Source: Melieria omissa
Taxonomy: Eukaryota > Arthropoda > Insecta > Diptera > Ulidiidae
NCBI GenBank assembly: GCA_963971225.1
Contig: OZ020269.1
Location: 35,671,264-35,735,263 of the forward strand
DNA length: 64,000 bases
Direction of reading: 5' to 3'
Shown one piece after another: positions 22,834 through 34,401 of the stretch. Numbering within the stretch: position 1 is the stretch's first letter; each line of letters opens with the position of its first letter. The notes under the pieces were generated by a model. It saw nothing but the letters and a program-made list of their open reading frames with translations, was not told the DNA's origin and searched no databases. A program made the position numbers and the translations under genes.

Positions 22834-23230
22834 ACGAAATCATGTTTGATAACATTTTCGATAACAGCAAAGTTAAGGGTGTAAACTAAATGTAAGTGCG
22901 TGAACTACGAAAGCGATAAGCTCAATTAAGAACTAAATTGCCTCAATTTATTTTGCTGGCTGAATAGGCCATAAGTTGTTGTTGAAGAATAACAAAGGAA
23001 ATGTTTTTGTTGTAAGCTCTTCGTAAAAAAGACCAAATGCAAATTGAAAAATATACCAATTTTCATGTTGAATACCTTCCGAGTCGTTAGAAGGGATTCA
23101 ATAAAAATAATAAAAATACTTACGACGCTACATTAGATGATACATTTATTCCATTAAAACAATTATGTCCAGTATTAATATGAAATCAGGCCGGTTTTTT
23201 GAAAATATGGTCATTTTGCAAATGCCGTGG
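22834..23230. other. No gene seen
   Basis: AT-rich spacer before the SINE; no supported feature. Confidence 0.4.
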
Positions 23231-23525
23231 CCGGCATCGATAGTCCAACGGGTAGCGCGCTGGTTTCTCATACCGAAGGCCCCAGGTTCGATTCCTAGCT
23301 CGAGCTGGTAAAACGCTCATATGCTTCTATCGCTATCCACATGAAGCAGATGAGAATAACAAGAATCGCGCAAGTACGCTCTTGGCAGGCAATGACAAAA
23401 CCTTCAAGTGTGAACGAAAAAAAAATTGCCAATCGCCGTTCGGATTCGGCGTTAAACTGTAGGTCCCATTCCCTCCCTTTCCCCATCCCTCCCTTTTCTC
23501 ATTCGCTTGAAATGTGTGCTGTAAC
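23231..23525 (+). repeat. tRNA-derived SINE, family 2
   Basis: Head with A-box-like TAGTCCAACGGG (23241-23252) and a perfect consensus B box GGTTCGATTCC (23285-23295). The body ends in a core GCCGTTCGGATTCGGCGTTA then AACTGTAGGTCCC, which is also present in family 1. The rest of the body (23310-23430) is unlike family 1. It is too long and unfolded downstream to be a tRNA gene. Confidence 0.78.
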
Positions 23526-23846
23526 CAGAGTCCGACCGATTAATCGGCATCGGCTAGTATCGGCCAATAAAATTGGTATCGGCCAAAAAAATTAGTATCG
23601 GCATCGGCCTATTTTTCTGCTTTCATTTTTTTGTTTTCATTTTTTGTACCAATGGTCAACGGTATTTCGGTCAACAGTTTATTTGTTTTAGAAAGCACTG
23701 AGTGCGGTTACTACGCTACCACCGCTGACTTAATGAACTCCGTTCAAAGTTCAAAACAATGTTTATTATTTTCTGATAGATATTCTGCAATGCTAAAAGG
23801 TAAAACCGAAATGTATGAGTGCGGAAACAGAGACCCTCGATCTTAG
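23526..23846. mobile_element. Truncated hAT end (same family as 14176-14953)
   Basis: Begins CAGAGTCCGACCGATTAATC and continues with ATCGGC motifs and the segment GTATCGGCCAATAAAATTGG, all shared with the element at 14176. No matching right end (GGTCGGACTCTG) is found downstream, so only the left part remains. The right limit is arbitrary. Confidence 0.6.
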
Positions 23847-25078
23847 CGCACCACAGGGTTGTACACCCATATTGGAGCAATTAACAATACTTTTTTCTTT
23901 TAACTTTTAACCTTTTTTACTGGCATTATAGATTTCGAAGAATTTAAACAATTAAACAGTTTAGTACCCACCATAGCTATCCTTTTTCTAATTTTAACGA
24001 AAATACTGGATCAATAGACCGCAATGTCCTGGCAAACCCAGAGAAATATTTCAAACCTTGTTCACCTATTTTATGTGAAAGCTTAATCCCCAAGTCAAGA
24101 CATGAACGATATCTACTAACATTCGATATTACGTTCTGCAAACAATCTTTGACCTCGCCAGTGCACATTAGGTCAAAAGATCACTTTTTCTGTGCGAAAG
24201 TCAAATTTCGTAAATGCCGTTATAAAATGTTTTCCCCCCTCATCATGTTAGAAATACTCCAAAGCAACGAAAAGACCACTTAGTTTTTTTAAAACATAAA
24301 GTACCTTTTGACAGTACTCAGTCAAAGTCACTTTATCGACAAGTCATTGAAAATTTATTTGCTGAATCAGTATTGATAGTAAAGTTTTCAGCGCCTATTG
24401 TAAACATTGTGCGAATAATTTAAAAAAAGTTGGAAATGGGAAACGATGCATTAAGTACGTATTAATGATTTTATTAAAAATACATGGAATTTTTTTTTGT
24501 TTTTTTTAAATAGTTTTCTAACATGACTTGAAAGCTTTTGCGGTTGATTTAAAATTTTAACTTTATGCAAGCTTTTAAAGTTTCGGCAACATTTGGCAAA
24601 CTTAAAATAAAAATAAATGAATAAATTTGGATATTATGAGTTCATTTCATTTTATTTCAAGTTGCGCTTTTTTGCGCTTTGCTAGTAATACCAATTTTTC
24701 AGGATACTACGCTATGTAAAAAATCGAATTATTTGAAATTTGCCTCAAGGAACGTTCAAAGGAAAAAAGCGTGATGCAGTTCTTAATCAGAAAGGTGGAA
24801 AAATTTCGAGCTGAAAACTACGCATGGCTTAGTACTGTAATACATTTTGGATTAAAATAATCATCAGTGAAAGCCAGTTCTGCGACTGTTGGACGTCAAA
24901 GGAATGAGAATATGCAAAACTCGTTTTGGAGGGAACTAGGTCTTCGTGTGGATATGCCTAACGTTAGCGGCTTTGATAGCACAAATGACGGAAATACTAC
25001 GCGTCGAGCTTTCACTAAACATGCAATCTTTGCTGATAGCACTGGTGTTGATCAAATCTTAGTGTTCCTCTTTGAAAT
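23847..25078. other. Unassigned AT-rich stretch
   Basis: No gene or element end could be paired. A minus-strand frame at 23977-24168 has a mildly protein-like composition but no recognised motif. Confidence 0.35.
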
Positions 25079-25080
25079 TA

Positions 25081-25896
25081 CAGTACTTTTCGTTTATAAC
25101 GAACCCGTTTAAAACGAACTTCCGCCAAAAACGAACCAATTTCAAAAGTACACGTTTTATTTCTAATAAACCATGAAATTTGTTTCGCTTATAACGAACC
25201 CGTTTAAAGCGAACTTTCGGTTATAACGAACTTTTTTGCATGCAAAAGTTGTTTATTTTTCGGTTAAAACGAACCAAAAAAGTGGCGCTATGACTAAAAA
25301 TTAGTTTTGCACTGGTAACACTGTTTTATTTTTCCAATGTTCTTGAATCTGGGAATTTCCCTAAGTTTATTGTTTGTGTGTGTGATGGGTGCAGTTGAAA
25401 ATTACAAAGTTAGAAAATGGACGTAGTAGCAATTGAAAACAAAGGAAGTGCTTTTCTTTAGAAGAGAAATATGCAACGCTTACAAGACGGTGTAAAACCA
25501 TAGTAATTATGCCAAGAAATGGGACTCAGCAAGTCAACAATTGCTACAATTTGGAAAAGTAAGGATCTGGTTCTAAATAATTTTGAAAATGTAAAGAAGG
25601 TCAAAACCCCTTTTTTCATCAAACGCGACACTCCACAATAAATTCTTGACCACTTGGCTCATGTTGATATGTATATAAATGAAACTTATTTTGGTACTAA
25701 GCAAACTAAAATAACAAATTTTTTTTAACTAGTTTTTGTATTAAAATATCCAACATTTTTTTTTAAATAAAGCAACAAATAGTTAATACATGCATGTGCA
25801 TATATACATGTTCAAGTCTTCACTTAAAACGAACTTTCGGTTAAAACGAACCATTTTGTCCAGTCCCTCGAAGTTCGCTTTAAGCGAAAAGTACTG
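25081..25896 (+). mobile_element. pogo/Tigger-like transposon, deleted
   Basis: Ends CAGTACTTTTCGTTTATAAC (left) and CAGTACTTTTCGCTTAAAGC (right, inverted), flanked by TA. AACGAAC motifs are repeated at least ten times in the subterminal zones. Near 25506-25575 the plus strand gives QEMGLSKSTIATIWKSKD, the CENP-B-type helix-turn-helix found in pogo transposases. The catalytic domain is missing. Confidence 0.78.
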
Positions 25897-25898
25897 TA

Positions 25899-26170
25899 TA
25901 TTGATTTGTTTATCGGTCAGTTTCTAGTAACTTCAAGTAAATTTCAAACGTTCTGCTTTCAAACAGCTGACATTATTCAAAAGTTATATCCTTGTTTACC
26001 GACATAAAATTCATAAAGCCGACAGATTGCATCACAATCGTTAAAATTTAAGCAGAAGCATGCAACACGAAAGCTTGTACACCTTCTACCTGAAGTTATC
26101 GAGTTGTTAAATTGTGATGATCCAACGGAGGATATTGACGATTCAAACAAAAAACAATGAAACCATTTTT
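25899..26170. other. Spacer with a short coding-like scrap
   Basis: 26030-26159 on the plus strand is open and reads HATRKLVHLLPEVIELLNCD then DPTEDIDDSNKKQ and a stop. It may be the end of a transposase but no family could be assigned. Confidence 0.3.
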
Positions 26171-26768
26171 GGAATAAATGCAGTATAGCGAACACTTATA
26201 AAAAAAAACCCGAAAATCGGATCATATAGAGCTTATTTTTGGGAATCTAAAAAAATAGAAATTTTGCCTGGGAAACGCCTATAAAACGCGTGGCTCGGGG
26301 TCAAAGTTCAAAGTTTTTATCAAAAAACTCAGTTAATATCCAACTGATTTACACGATATGGGTATCGAACGAAAGGTCTTTTTCATACCTTTCTATTAAT
26401 GTACAACATGAGATACGTAGTATGAACTAATAAAATGTTTTAGGCGCTTTTTTTACAAAATGGATGTTTTTTAATAAAAAAAAAATGTCCGCTTAAAACT
26501 TTTTATTAGTACATCTTACGTATCTAATGTTGCACATCAGAAGAAAGATATGAAAAAGACCTTTCGTTTGGTGTCCATATCGTGTAAATCAGTTGGATAT
26601 TAACTGAGATTTTTGATAAAAACTTTGAACTTTGACCTTGAACCACGCCTTTTATGGGCGGTTCTCAGACAAAATTTTTAATTTGTTAGATTCAGGAACC
26701 AACTCTCTATATAAAAGCATACTCATTTATTTTTTTCACGAGGGTCCGCTATTCTGAATTCATACCCA
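26171..26768. mobile_element. Foldback element with about 280-bp inverted arms
   Basis: The left arm (from AATGCAGTATAGCGAACAC) and right arm (to CGGACCCTCGTG complement) are inverted copies meeting near 26475. They include the motif GATATGGGTATCGAACGAAA on one arm and its complement TTTCGTTTGGTGTCCATATC on the other. It can form a single long hairpin. No coding capacity. A larger relative lies at 58287-59774. Confidence 0.75.
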
Positions 26769-27753
26769 ATTTTTTTCCCCATTTTTGACGTCAGACAAGT
26801 TAATGGGCGTGAAAGGGTTACTATTTTTTTTGTTTAATTTGTTATGATTTGCCTTTGCTATGATTTTGGCTTCAAATAATACAATATTTTAGCCGTTATT
26901 AATTTCGCACGTAAAAAGTGGTCATTTGGCCTATTGTGCAGTGTAAAGAATTACACTTTCCAGGAATTGTTGTGAGTTTTGAATTCCGGCCTTTCGACTG
27001 CACTAATTTAGGATAAGCATATCGGATAGCATGTATGCACATAAACAGGGTCTGTGGCAAGGTGTTTAAATCGATTTACTAATCGATTGATTTTTTTGCT
27101 AACTTTCTCCGAAGTTAGCCCGTAAAGTAGGTTTATGTATGTAAAGGACAAATGGTGTTTCTTAAATATGTAAGTAAAAAGCACACATTTCGCATATCCA
27201 AAGGCCAGTTAGGCGGTCAATTCATCCGCCCACACATATGTACATACAGTAGTATATATTCGCACATCCGCACCAGTAGCTGTGAGTTCGTACTTACACC
27301 CGCACATACTAAATACAGGGGCACCGTAACAGCTAACTGCGCTTGTGGCGAACTTGTGGCTGCTTGACTGTCCGTTCGTCCGTCGCCTTTGTGCTTAGAG
27401 AATGGAAACTGAGTGGCAAATATATGCATATAAGTATACTACACGTCTAAATCGCATATACCGGAGCTTGTACTATATATATATAACACCATACATATAC
27501 AAGCATATAGTCGCATGTACATATGTATGCACGTAAACATTTTTCACAACTACATTTTCATTCATTATGGTTATTATCTGAAAGATATGTATCTACGTTT
27601 CAGTTGGGTATAATTAAACAAAAAAGTCTACCATGGGAAAAATGTAAATATTACTTGTAATTTGTTAGCAGATGATGTGGATGTTCGTGATCATATGAGG
27701 GTTCCATTTTACGTCGCGTCAGCACTGGCAGCGCCGGTGGTAGTCGTGGTGGT

Positions 27754-27784
<31 letters not shown>

Positions 27785-28780
27785 GCAGCGGTGGTGCCGA
27801 TGACGGTGTCTGTAGTAGCAACGGCAAGTTGAAGTTGTGAATGTGGTAGGGCCAAAAACATTTTGTTTAATGTAGCATTATTCCGTTACGTTTCCCTCGT
27901 TGCTCACAGTCGGACCAGCAATGCCAACCGACGAATTGGTGATACACTTAGCCAATGTTAGAGGCGAAAAGCCTATACCCAGCAAAAAATATTCCTACAA
28001 TTCAAGGTAATGCGTCAGAAACAACATTGGCCCAATTTAATTCACAAAATGGTTGTGGGTGCGTTTAGAGAATTTAAGAAGTGATTTGGTTCGATTTAGG
28101 GCAACGTTTCTTACACCGACTGTAACTTTCATCATATGTCTTCAGATATATAAACTAATGCGAACGATTTCAACGATCTTGGCACTGGCACAACACTTTT
28201 ACTTTGTATTGATTGCACTGAATATTTATAAGTTTGTATTGGAGTATCACTTTTACTTTTATAATTGATGCAGACAAATAACAGTCTTAAATAAGGTATA
28301 CAAATATCATCTCAGACTTTCCTGTACGATTCTTATTTAGGGATAATCTAACTTTAGATAAACTGTTCGTTATCGTTTCTGACTGTGATCAATAACTGTG
28401 ACTGACTGTGACTGTGATTCAGGCTTGGGCTGATTTAACATTGAATTACGAATTCGAGACTTCGAAAATCGTACAAAAATAAAATTCAAATTATGTAAAA
28501 CAATATGCCAAAAACGAATTACTATGTTTAGAGTGTTTTCGTTGTGGGAACAAATTTTATGTAGTTTAAAACAGAATTTGCTAAGCATTAAATAATGCTG
28601 ACTTCCATTACTTCCATTATCAATTTTTGAGCTTGAAAATTTTACATAGGCACATGTGCATATATGTAAATATGTAGGTAAGAATCTCAACTTCAGCTAA
28701 TTTCTCAAAATAAAATTCACCGAATTTCAGGAAAACTCCTACGTAATATAGCATTGAAAATGACAATTTTTTACTGGGCA
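26769..28780. other. Unassigned region with simple repeats
   Basis: 27180-27560 is rich in CATATGTACATA-like runs. 27718-27835 is a GC-rich block of GGC/AAC/AGC triplets (CAACGGCAACGGCAACGGCA). 28378-28425 has GACTGTGACTGTGA short repeats. No exon could be supported. Confidence 0.4.
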
Positions 28781-30895
28781 TAGATGGCGTCCACTAGCAT
28801 CGCGGCGACCGTCGTATCATTTGCGAAGTTGCAGTGCACTTTGCTTATTACACACACCGTTCGTAATATTTTGGCCTGGTTAACCTACAGCAGCGCGCTT
28901 GCTTTTGCGAACGAAAAACTTATGGAAATGCTTCTTCACATTTATTTAGTGTGTGTACGTATTTTCACATCTTCTTTTCCCCTTCCTTACACATACCGTT
29001 TAAGCAACTTTTCTTAAGTTAATCCACATAAATGGGCGATTGCAGAGGGGAACTTCACGAGTATTCAAATTTTTCCATCAACTATGCAGATTTTAATTTG
29101 TTTGCGAATATTTCACTACGTTTCGATTGCTTATTACATCGCACTAGTTTGCAAAAAAAAAAAAATTATATCACATTCGATTCGAAAGATTTTTGCATGC
29201 TTTGGTTCGCCGTATCTGCTAACTGCAATGTGATTTTCCGATGAATTAAATGTACCGCCGATTCACCCAATCGAAGAACTTCAACCGTGCAACCTTTGCA
29301 GCTGCGCTTCAGTTGAGGCACGTTAACGATCGCGAAGCTTCTTGCAAAGACTAATAGCAGAGCTTGTGCTGAAAATCAAGGGCTACAGCGTTTCACAAGC
29401 TCCTCTCACAACCAGCCACATCGCGGGCGCACACACACACACACACACATACACACACAACGCGACACGGCTTGAAGTAGCTCGCGCAGTATCTACACTC
29501 TTGGGAAAAGCACACCGGGTTGCACCGCTACAAATCGCCAGCGGTCTACAGCGCCTCGACAGGCTAGAACTCCTAACTTACAACCGAAAATCACTCGACC
29601 GCTTTAAACTTGCTGTGCGCGCAAACGACGCGTCGTTAGCCCGAACGCCAGACAACTCGTGCTCTCGCGTCGGATGATGGAGCATAATTTTGAATGTCGG
29701 CACCACTCCAGAATGAAAGATCCACTGAAACAAAGGCAAAGCGGTAGACGTTTGAGGAACTCTAACATGGATCGAAGAACAAACCTATAGATGGGGTAAA
29801 AGATCAGCTCTATCAAACGCATAGTGCAGAGCTGTGATTTTGAATCTCAGCGATGACCTACTCATACGCAAAGACTTATATCTCACGCCAACCACCACTT
29901 GCGCGAGCACACACACACACTCGTATGCCACCGTGTCACATTGTAAGTAAAGGCCGGCTCTGAGAGTACATGTATGCATCGAAAAGTTAGGGCATTCAGC
30001 GCGGAGTGTAGCTACCTTGGGGACTTTTAATTGGTGGATTGCTTCTTATCATCGAGCTTGTGAGAAACACCGACGCAGTACATATCGTTCGCTCGCACAC
30101 TCAGCGCGTTCACGAATACAGGCGCATTGAATATTCATAAGCCGAATCTTTAAATATGTCGTTTACACTATAAATAAAATAGGAAGCTGAATCATTTTCA
30201 TTTTTTAATAAGCTGACTGTAATCCTGACAATATCGTTTTTTTCAATCAGTTCACTGCTAAATGGGTAATACCAAAGCATTTATTAATTGATACTTAATT
30301 TTCATTGCTTATACGTAGACGACTTAAAATTAAACTAAATAAAGTAAAATAAGTGAGTGAAGATTATTTCAATGAAATCATAATATTATTGAATGCAAAG
30401 CCGCCGGGCCCTGCTAGTATACATATAATTGTTTGTCCTGACTGAATGACGTTGGTAAGAGGTCATACTAAATTTACTTAGTGGTAGGGAAACCATAGTG
30501 CACTAAACAAGGATATACATTACCATTAAATAAACCACTAATAACGATATGTGCAAAACTGTTTTACTTAAGCAACTTATTTGATTCAATTAAGACCAGA
30601 AGTACAAAAATTGTCATCGGTGAGATTCACCATGCCAGCAAATGAGAATAAACGTTCTACTGGGGCAGAGGACGGAATCGACGTATTATTTGAAAAAGAA
30701 CCCTTTTACTGTAGGATATCGATCAAAACACAAATAGGACGTGTTTGCGTTTGCTAAATAATATTCCAACCCTCATCGTACATTATTTTAGAGTAATATT
30801 TCAGATTGATTGATTGAATGTTATTGGGACTTAATTATAAACAACAATAAACGAGCGAAAATGTTAAAATGTTTGGTTATAATCTTTAGTGATGT
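28781..30895. other. Unassigned, locally GC-rich region
   Basis: 29262-29680 has higher GC and short open frames but no recognised domain; 29430-29459 is an AC-dinucleotide repeat. It could hold a 5' untranslated exon, which cannot be shown from sequence alone. The remainder is AT-rich. Confidence 0.35.
29430..29459. repeat. AC dinucleotide microsatellite
   Basis: A run of alternating CA units broken once by TA. Confidence 0.85.
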
Positions 30896-31088
30896 AAAGT
30901 ATCACGAGCTTTGCAGATGATCCCTTATCAGGCCATCGAATGCTGCATCGATTTCGATCGAATCTCTGGTCGATGGTGGACTTATCAGGTCTTAAGCTGC
31001 AATGATAGGGTCCAATCAGCGCTTTGACGAGTGGATTCAACCTTTCACATAATACGCGTTAGGATCTCATATGTAATGGGAAGTTAAT
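30896..31088 (-). pseudogene. RTE-clade reverse transcriptase fragment, copy 1
   Basis: About 190 bp almost identical to 33971-34164. On the minus strand it reads GPYHCSLRPDKSTIDQR, the conserved (D)YQCGFRPgKSTiDQiF block of RTE reverse transcriptases. Flanking sequence does not continue the domain. Confidence 0.6.
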
Positions 31089-31105
31089 TGTTGTGTGTGG
31101 AAGTT

Positions 31106-31277
31106 AAAAACTGTACAATTCACGTTAAGAATATCTTCTTATTTGTTCTGAAAAAAATATAATTGCATTCAAAAAATAAATCTGCAAGAGTTTATTTCAA
31201 ACATAAAAAGCGTCTAATTGCTTGAAGCGTGCTAATTGCTTGAGCCCCCCACTGTAGCTGCCTATGCTCTAATTATG
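31106..31277. repeat. Dispersed direct repeat, copy 1
   Basis: 172 bp shared in the same orientation with 37044-37208, differing by few substitutions and a 6-bp segment (CCCCAC) near 31247 that is absent from the other copy. Its content (TTGCTTGAAGCGTGCTAATT) is not recognised as any known family. Confidence 0.6.
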
Positions 31278-31505
31278 TAACTTTAGTGGAGCAGAATTAG
31301 TGATAGTGGTGGAATTTTCAACTATCACGAACTTTATTTAGTGACAATGGTAAAAAGTACCAGTAAAAAAATTAGTGGAAGAAAATTGCACTACCACTAA
31401 ATAAAGATCAATGATTAGTGGAAAAATTCAGCTATCACTAAATTTATTTAATGGTAGTGGAAAATATCTTAGCAAACCTCGTAGTGGTAGTGGTACTGGA
31501 TTTTA
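31278..31505. repeat. TAGTGGTAGTGG-rich repeat
   Basis: Several TTAGTGG, TAGTGATAGTGG and ACTACCACTAAA motifs occur in both orientations, and an isolated ACTTAGTGGTAGGG occurs at about 30477. The pattern resembles subterminal motifs of a small DNA element, but no clean ends or duplication were found. Confidence 0.4.
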
Positions 31506-31960
31506 GTGCAAAACGCCACATGTCTGTCGCTGACAACATAGTTAAGTCAATCACGATTTTATTCAATATTTGCCTGAATAAAGGTATCTTCTTGGAAAGT
31601 TGGAAAATTTGTTTAATAGATTCTGTTTTCCAATCTGATATTCAAAATTATGTTAACAATTATAGAGCAATTGTTAAACAGCGCACGTTTGCCAAATTAT
31701 TCGATCACATAATTTCTGAAGAGTAAACTCTTTGTGTTGGTTGAGGACCTCATTGTTTACTCGCAGCATGAATTTTCACTAATTTGGCTTTGATAACTGA
31801 CGCCATCGTGAACGCTATGGAAAGTGGTATCAACTGGATTAATTCGTACAGGCATTCGATGAAGTTGACCACAAAAATATTGGCTCATTCGAATCATTAT
31901 TGAAATTTTTCAAAAGTTATTTAACTAACATAAAATAATTTGTAGGTTCCACAATTTTTT
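31506..31960 (+). pseudogene. Jockey/CR1-like reverse transcriptase fragment
   Basis: The open part reads ILFNICLNKGIFLESWKICL then a degraded NYRAIVKQRTFAKLFDHIIS, matching the N-terminal RT block (LFNxSLxxGxFPxxWK ... NYRPIs ... KlFEkii) of jockey-type LINEs. Downstream, TDAIVNAMESG and a broken DFSKAFDKVDH-like segment follow across stops. Only RT blocks 1-3 remain. Confidence 0.65.
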
Positions 31961-31969
31961 AACTTGCTA

Positions 31970-32090
31970 TTAATGCAGCATGGTGCAGAGTCCTGGACGT
32001 TGTCGACCACCGATGAACGTGCCTTGAAAGCGTTCGAGAGAAAGATACTCCGAAAGAAGTTGTTCAACATTAATTTTTTTTGGATTTGGA
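31970..32090 (+). pseudogene. RTE-clade reverse transcriptase fragment (C-terminal)
   Basis: Reads MQHGAESWTLSTTDERALKA then FERKILRKK, the C-terminal block of RTE reverse transcriptases, abutting the jockey relic. Its polarity is plus, opposite to the RTE fragments at 30896 and 33971. Confidence 0.7.
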
Positions 32091-32180
32091 TTTTTTTTTA
32101 ACTTTAAAGGAAAGATCCCAATGGTGTACTTGAAGCGACACTTACGACAAACTCTGTGTACTTTTGTATTTTACCAGTAA

Positions 32181-32504
32181 CTTCTTCTTCTTGACTGGCA
32201 CTACAGCCCGATTACGAGACTAAGGCCTAACTACCCGCAACCATCCACGTTGTGCGTGTGAATTTTAACAAGGTTGGAAGGGACCTAGAGTTTTATGCTG
32301 ATTCCGAACGGTGAGTTGGAAGCTTTTTCATAGGCAATTTTTACTTTCAGAGGTTTGCCATTTCCTGCTGAGAGGACAGCCACCGAAAGAAAAATTGTTG
32401 TTTTTCTTTTTTTTCGGTGTTAACGCGGAGTATTGAACCGGGGTTCGTGCGTCGCATTTGACTCGCGGCCCAACGCACTAGCCAGCTGAGCTACTGCGAC
32501 TGCC
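32181..32504 (-). repeat. tRNA-derived SINE, family 1, full-length
   Basis: Minus-strand head with A box TAGCTCAGCTGG, A-rich linker, body and core as in 9100-9402, and a 3' GAAGAAGAAG tail at its left end. The B-box region is mutated (GGTTCAATACTCC). Possible short duplication CAGTAAC on both sides (32175-32181 and 32516-32522). Confidence 0.8.
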
Positions 32505-33194
32505 GTAAGTAACTACAGTAACAAATTACAGCTTTCCCCTTTAAATTTTTTGAAAACTATTTTTGAAGCACCATGAGCGCAGGTAATGGCGCTACCTCAC
32601 TCAATATAGGCAAGGAAAGTGATATTACTCCAGAAGAAGTCTTAAACGAAATGACCAAAAACCAAAAACAAGTGTCTTAACCCTAGTGTGTGTGCTGAAA
32701 AAAACACTCTTATCCGTGTGATGGGGTACCCGGGTACACCAGTACAAATTGTATGAAAATTTCTCACATTTTTTTGCACTGTAAAAAAATGTACCGTTTT
32801 TGCTTAGTTTTATAGCTCTCAGTATTATAAAAGTAAATATTAGGATTTCCCTTGTTACAAAAAATTACTTGGAAACTTTTTTTTTTAATTTCCAGTAATG
32901 ATTTTTCTGCAATTTTGGATCCGCCTTTCATAAAAATCTTTCATTGAATCAATGGTAATTAGATAAAGATTTAAAAAAATCCATTCTAAATGAATTTTTT
33001 CTTAGTATTTAATGGCAATCTTTTAAGCCACGCTTGATTAAACTAACAATTTTTATTTTAATTTGTAAAACTTTTGAAGAGTGAAGTGCCACTTTTGAAA
33101 TTTTCAACGAATTCATCACCTTGGCCCCGTCATAAAGAGAATGATTAAGAAGAGTGATGGAAGAGTCATGGAAATAAAATCCTCGAAAACTACA

Positions 33195-33451
33195 TCTGTG
33201 GCATTTTGACAAAACAACTTGTCTCGAGATAGCGCAATTTTCCAGTTTTTTAATCACAAAGATACAATTTTAAGACGCTTCTTTTGGTGTAATCGGCTTG
33301 TTTCTATGGCATTAAGTTATAGAGATATGACGTATGGCATTTCAACTTTTCTCGAGTTTCGTACGAGATTTGCTTTGCACCCTATCAGTATTTTCGCTCT
33401 CCTGAAAAATTTGAAATTGAGACTTAGGTTGTTTTGTCTAAATGCCACAGA
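33195..33451. mobile_element. TA-type MITE, copy 1 (TCTGTGGCATTTTGAC ends)
   Basis: Inverted ends TCTGTGGCATTTTGACAAAA. The right flank is TA; the left flank is CA. An inverted, diverged copy is at 60945-61187. No coding capacity. Confidence 0.65.
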
Positions 33452-33606
33452 TATTTTATAGTTGTCGGTGGAAAAAATCATGGAATGTAATTCGCGAAAT
33501 CGACGTAGACAAAGATTCTGTCATGGTAGCGAAGTGTATATGATGACCTTAATACGAATTTTATTGACATATTACAATTACAATAAAATAACACTTACTC
33601 ATGATC

Positions 33607-33757
33607 AGGGGCGGATGCAGAAAAATATTTGGGGGGTTTCAAAAATATTCATAAAATTAATATTCATAAAATGCTTTTTAATTTATATGCAGTTTCAAAG
33701 TCGATCCCAATATTTCGGGAGGTTTCTACCCCAAAACCGCCACTGAATCCGCCACTG
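33607..33757. mobile_element. Possible hAT MITE
   Basis: Left CAGGGGCGGATGCAG and right, inverted, CAGTGGCGGATTCAG form a short inverted repeat of hAT style; no convincing 8-bp duplication is seen, so it may be truncated at one side. Confidence 0.45.
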
Positions 33758-33970
33758 CGCTTTATATACTTCGGGAGATTGATTGATTGATAACAGATTG
33801 ATTTGCTCGCGGTCGAATTGAAATAACGGTATCCCTCTTCGCCGTCGAACTTCAACTACTACGAAGCTTCACCGTCTATACGGCAGAAACATCGAACGGT
33901 ATAAAATGAGACGAAGCGGTCACTTCCAACCTTGACGAAGTTGTGTGTGTATTGCTCAATGTCGCTTTGC

Positions 33971-34164
33971 AAAGTTTCACGAGCTTTGCAGATGATCTCT
34001 TATCAGGCTATAGAATGCTGCATCGATTTCGATCAACCTCTGGTCGATGGTGGACTTATCAGGTCTTAAGCTGCAATGATAAGGTCCAATCGGCGCTTTG
34101 GCGAGTGGATTCAACCTTTCACATAATACGCGTTAGGACCTCATATGTAATGGAAAGTTAATTG
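33971..34164 (-). pseudogene. RTE-clade reverse transcriptase fragment, copy 2
   Basis: Near-identical to 30896-31088 over about 190 bp, with the same CSLRPDKSTIDQR block on the minus strand. It lies inside the piggyBac relic. Confidence 0.6.
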
Positions 34165-34401
34165 ATGCATATTTTTGGATCGCTTTTCTTCAATACAGGA
34201 CAAAGGGCACTGAGTTTCCATTCGTTGGGCATACATTCCTCCAGTCAGCTTACGAAAAATCTACATTTTCATGTTTCACACCAGATTTACGGATGTTGAT
34301 TATATACCTATTATACTATATATATACTCATACAAGAAAATTGAAGTTTTTTGCAAAAAAATAGTTCCAAATCAATTTAAATTAAATGTTTATTATCAAA
34401 A

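Noticed and set aside
23231..23305. tRNA gene (perfect B box)
   Set aside because: No cloverleaf with matching acceptor stem is evident, and it continues into a SINE body with a core shared with another SINE family. The heads at 7713, 9402 and 32504 were rejected as tRNA genes for the same reason.
26171..26768. CRISPR-like or tandem array
   Set aside because: The repetition is one inverted pair, not spaced direct repeats; no CRISPR features occur in this eukaryotic sequence.
31240..31255. CCCCACTGTA as a Tc1 terminus with TA
   Set aside because: The repeat shared with 37044-37208 continues on both sides of the supposed boundary, so it is not an element end.
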